From positions 1 to 15,106 of the forward strand of contig JAQVBP010000070.1 in the NCBI GenBank assembly GCA_028690255.1: DNA of 15,106 nt, written 5' to 3'. Made by a program: the position numbers and the translations under genes. Positions 12,856 to 15,106 of this stretch are shown in pieces; position 1 is the stretch's first letter, and each line of letters starts with the position of its first letter. A model generated the notes under the pieces. The model made no database searches. It saw nothing but the letters and a program-made list of their open reading frames with translations, and was not told the origin of the DNA. Source of the DNA: Methanosarcinaceae archaeon. Lineage in GTDB: Archaea; Halobacteriota; Methanosarcinia; Methanosarcinales; Methanosarcinaceae.

Positions 12856-15015
12856 GTGAATATAGACAAAAAGGTCCTCGTCAGCATATTCCTGCTTTTT
12901 ACAGTTTTTACCTTTGTCCTGATATACGTAAACCAGGGCATAATTATGTCTAATTTTCTGGAACTGGAAGACAAAAACGCAAAGGAAAACACAGATCTGT
13001 TAAATAAGCTGATAGACTCCGAAATCTCTTATATGGGCAGAATAAATCTGGACTGGGCCGCCTGGGATAATACCTATGAATTTATCGCAGCTCCTTCTCC
13101 GGAATATATCAATTCTAACCTGCCGGCCGGCATCCTTGAGGACCTGGGCCTCCACTTTATTATTTTTGCAGACACTAACGGGAGGGTGGTTCATGTAAAC
13201 ATGACGGACCCTATGAGCGGAAAAGAAATTCCCCTTCCCGGAGCCCTGCTTCAAATGGTGGAAAGCGGAGATTTTCTGGTCCGGGACCCGAAAGGCAAAC
13301 TTGAAGGCGTGGTGCTGCTCGGAGAAAAACCCATGTTGGTCTCAGCCTTTCCCATCACCACTTCTAACTTTGAGGGGCCTGTGCTGGGTACTGTTATTAT
13401 GGGCAGGTATCTGGACCGGGGCTTTGTCGAAAAACTTGAAAAAATGCTCAATTTGCCGGTCGAAATCCGGGCAATAAATGGAAATATGCCCGCTGAATTT
13501 CAGGAAGCGTACACAAAAAACAGGGATCGGACATACGTAAAATCCCTCAGTGAGGAAACAATCGCAGGTTATCGTATAATAAATGATATACAGGGGCAGC
13601 CTGCTGTCATACTGAAAACCGAGATGAATAGAGATCTCTATGCTCAGGGCCTGGGGATCAGAAAATTAATTTTTGTCTTTTTGCTTTCGGCATGTATTCT
13701 GGCAATAGAAGGCAGTAAAGTCCTCATGGAAAGGATATTCATTTCCAAGTTTTTGGAAATCGAAAGCTTTGTCACGGAAATCGGAAAGAAAAAAGATCTC
13801 TCAAAACGTCTCATTCCGAGGGGTAACGATGAGATGACTCGCCTGTCCTGGGGGATTAATGCTATGATGGATTCTCTTCTGGAAGCTGAGCAGGAAATAA
13901 AGGATCAAGAAAGGGAAAAGCAGGAGATACTCAACAGCCTTACCGAGTTGCTGGTTTTTCTGGATACCGACATGAAAGTAAAGTGGGCGAATAAAGAGGC
14001 CCTTGATTATATGAACGCAGATCTGGAAAGTGTTAATGGGAAAAGCAGGGAGGAAATGGTCAGCATATTTGGGGCACTTATAACAAATTCTCCTGCGGAA
14101 GAGGCCTTATCCCGTGGGGAAAGTGTCTCAGCAGAGGTCCGGACTGCTTGCGGAGAGACCTGGTTTATAAAGGCAAATCCTGTCCTCAACGACAAAGGAC
14201 AAATCACAGGCATCCTGGAAAACTTCCTGGACATCACGGAGAGGAAAAACTATGAGGAAAATGTTCTCCGGGCAAAAATGGCCGCTGAAGCCGCAAACCA
14301 GACAAAAAATGCCTTTCTTGCCAACATGAGTCATGAACTGAGAACCCCTTTAAACTCAGTCATAGGTTTTTCGGGCCTCCTTTCCGAAAAGATTCCCGGT
14401 TCTCTCAATGAAAAACAGTTAAGGTATACAAATAACATCTCGACAAGCGGTAAACACCTGCTCCGGCTTATCAATGATATTCTGGACCTCTCGAAGGTCG
14501 AGGCCGGGAAAATGGAAATGCAATACAGTGAGTTCGGGTTAAAAGAGGCCCTTGAAGAAGCAAAGGCAACTCTGGAACCCCTTGCCGCCAGAAAGGAGCT
14601 CAGGCTTGAAATTGAGGTCAAAACCAGGCTGGGAGTGATCCGGGCGGACAGAAACAAATTCATTCAGATAATGTACAACCTCCTGAGCAATGCCATAAAA
14701 TTCACCCCGAAAAAAGGTCTGGTTCGTATAGAGGCCGGAATTTCAGGCACAATGGTAAAAATTGCCGTCATGGACAGTGGGATAGGCATTTCCGAAGCAG
14801 GTCAGAAAAAACTTTTCAGGCCCTTTGTGCAGCTTGATTCCACCCACTCCAGAGAGTATGGGGGGACGGGGCTTGGGCTTACCCTGGTAAAGGAGATGGT
14901 GGCTTTGCATGGAGGAGAAGTTCGAGTCTGGAGCAAAGAGGGGAGCGGAAGCACCTTTTCGTTCACACTTCCGATAAACGGAATAGAGAATCAGAATGAC
15001 CTGCGGGCTGAATAA
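12856..15015 (+). CDS. Membrane sensor histidine kinase: CHASE4-HAMP-PAS-HisKA-HATPase
   Basis: A 719-aa two-component sensor. TM1 is about 7-29. The outside domain (30-268) is CHASE4-like, with the family mark DWAAWDNTYEFI (66-77). TM2 is about 270-290, followed by HAMP (about 291-345, GNDEMTRLSWGINAMM), PAS (about 357-463, ending ENFLDITERK), HisKA with the phosphorylated His493 in NMSHELRTPLN (490-500), and HATPase with the N box NLLSNAIKF (608-616), DSGIGI (640-645) and GGTGLGL (669-675). All catalytic motifs are intact. The ligand is unknown. The start is GTG at 12856 with gggg upstream. No response regulator is seen in the window. Archaeal kinases of this kind often act without an adjacent regulator. 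Confidence 0.93.
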   Translation: MNIDKKVLVSIFLLFTVFTFVLIYVNQGIIMSNFLELEDKNAKENTDLLNKLIDSEISYMGRINLDWAAWDNTYEFIAAPSPEYINSNLPAGILEDLGLHFIIFADTNGRVVHVNMTDPMSGKEIPLPGALLQMVESGDFLVRDPKGKLEGVVLLGEKPMLVSAFPITTSNFEGPVLGTVIMGRYLDRGFVEKLEKMLNLPVEIRAINGNMPAEFQEAYTKNRDRTYVKSLSEETIAGYRIINDIQGQPAVILKTEMNRDLYAQGLGIRKLIFVFLLSACILAIEGSKVLMERIFISKFLEIESFVTEIGKKKDLSKRLIPRGNDEMTRLSWGINAMMDSLLEAEQEIKDQEREKQEILNSLTELLVFLDTDMKVKWANKEALDYMNADLESVNGKSREEMVSIFGALITNSPAEEALSRGESVSAEVRTACGETWFIKANPVLNDKGQITGILENFLDITERKNYEENVLRAKMAAEAANQTKNAFLANMSHELRTPLNSVIGFSGLLSEKIPGSLNEKQLRYTNNISTSGKHLLRLINDILDLSKVEAGKMEMQYSEFGLKEALEEAKATLEPLAARKELRLEIEVKTRLGVIRADRNKFIQIMYNLLSNAIKFTPKKGLVRIEAGISGTMVKIAVMDSGIGISEAGQKKLFRPFVQLDSTHSREYGGTGLGLTLVKEMVALHGGEVRVWSKEGSGSTFSFTLPINGIENQNDLRAE

Positions 15016-15106
15016 CTTCCAGATCTAAAATCATTCAGGCCTGAAAGCGGAGATGCAAACATTATTCAGACCGGAATCGTTATTCAGGCAGGCTTCCGCA
15101 TTATTT
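15016..15106. other. Start of the region after the kinase gene
   Basis: No gene is visible up to the window edge. It holds a perfect 12-base palindrome, ttcaggcctgaa (15034-15045), and three copies of attcag (15033, 15064 and 15082), the last two followed by related G/C-rich bases. This may be the beginning of a repeat or terminator that continues outside the window. Confidence 0.3.

Overview
The window looks like a chromosomal segment of a methanogenic archaeon of the genus Methanosarcina. The best evidence is the cluster of phosphotransacetylase (pta), acetate kinase (ack) and iron-sulfur flavoprotein (isf). All three read as close relatives of the characterised M. thermophila proteins, though not identical to them as I remember those sequences. 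An archaeal-type phosphoglycerate kinase, a family 4 uracil-DNA glycosylase, a DUF1638 protein, a CHASE4 histidine kinase, TATA-box promoters and long AT-rich intergenic regions also fit. I cannot name the species.

Layout. 1-445: a cupin protein (+) with a terminator hairpin. 446-785: a convergent gap with a GC-rich patch and AT-rich direct repeats. 786-2664: pgk followed by an AMMECR1-family gene (- strand operon). 2875-3492: uracil-DNA glycosylase (+). 3605-3892: a 288-bp element with IS200/IS605 (TnpB-type) ends and no transposase, carrying what looks like an omega-RNA relic. 3929-4220: a small Hsp20-like gene broken by a frameshift. 4311-4946: three tandem 63-aa ferredoxins in a 222-bp repeat. 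5052-5837: the beta (ATP-grasp) subunit of ADP-forming acetyl-CoA synthetase (-), without its alpha partner. 5838-6265: a gap with a GC-rich patch and 29-bp repeats. 6266-7096: DUF1638 protein (+). 7243-9658: pta and ack (-), separated by 220 bp holding a terminator-like hairpin related to the IS605-type end. 9927-10496: isf (+), divergent from pta. 10854-12647: a ClC chloride transporter with two CBS domains (+). 12856-15015: a membrane histidine kinase (+).

How the genes fit together. The centre is an acetate and acetyl-CoA energy region. Ack and Pta activate acetate to acetyl-CoA. CODH/ACS (not in the window) would split it and reduce ferredoxin. Small 2[Fe-S] ferredoxins and Isf are electron carriers or acceptors in that system. 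The ADP-forming acetyl-CoA synthetase subunit belongs to the same acyl-CoA/ATP chemistry. The flanking genes (pgk, UDG, ClC, kinase) are housekeeping or environmental-response genes with no clear link to it.

The most unusual material is non-coding or duplicated: the transposase-less IS605-like element and its solo cousin between pta and ack, the near-identical ferredoxin array with a missing cluster ligand, a roughly 64-bp dispersed repeat behind two genes, and two GC-rich patches that each precede AT-rich direct repeats.
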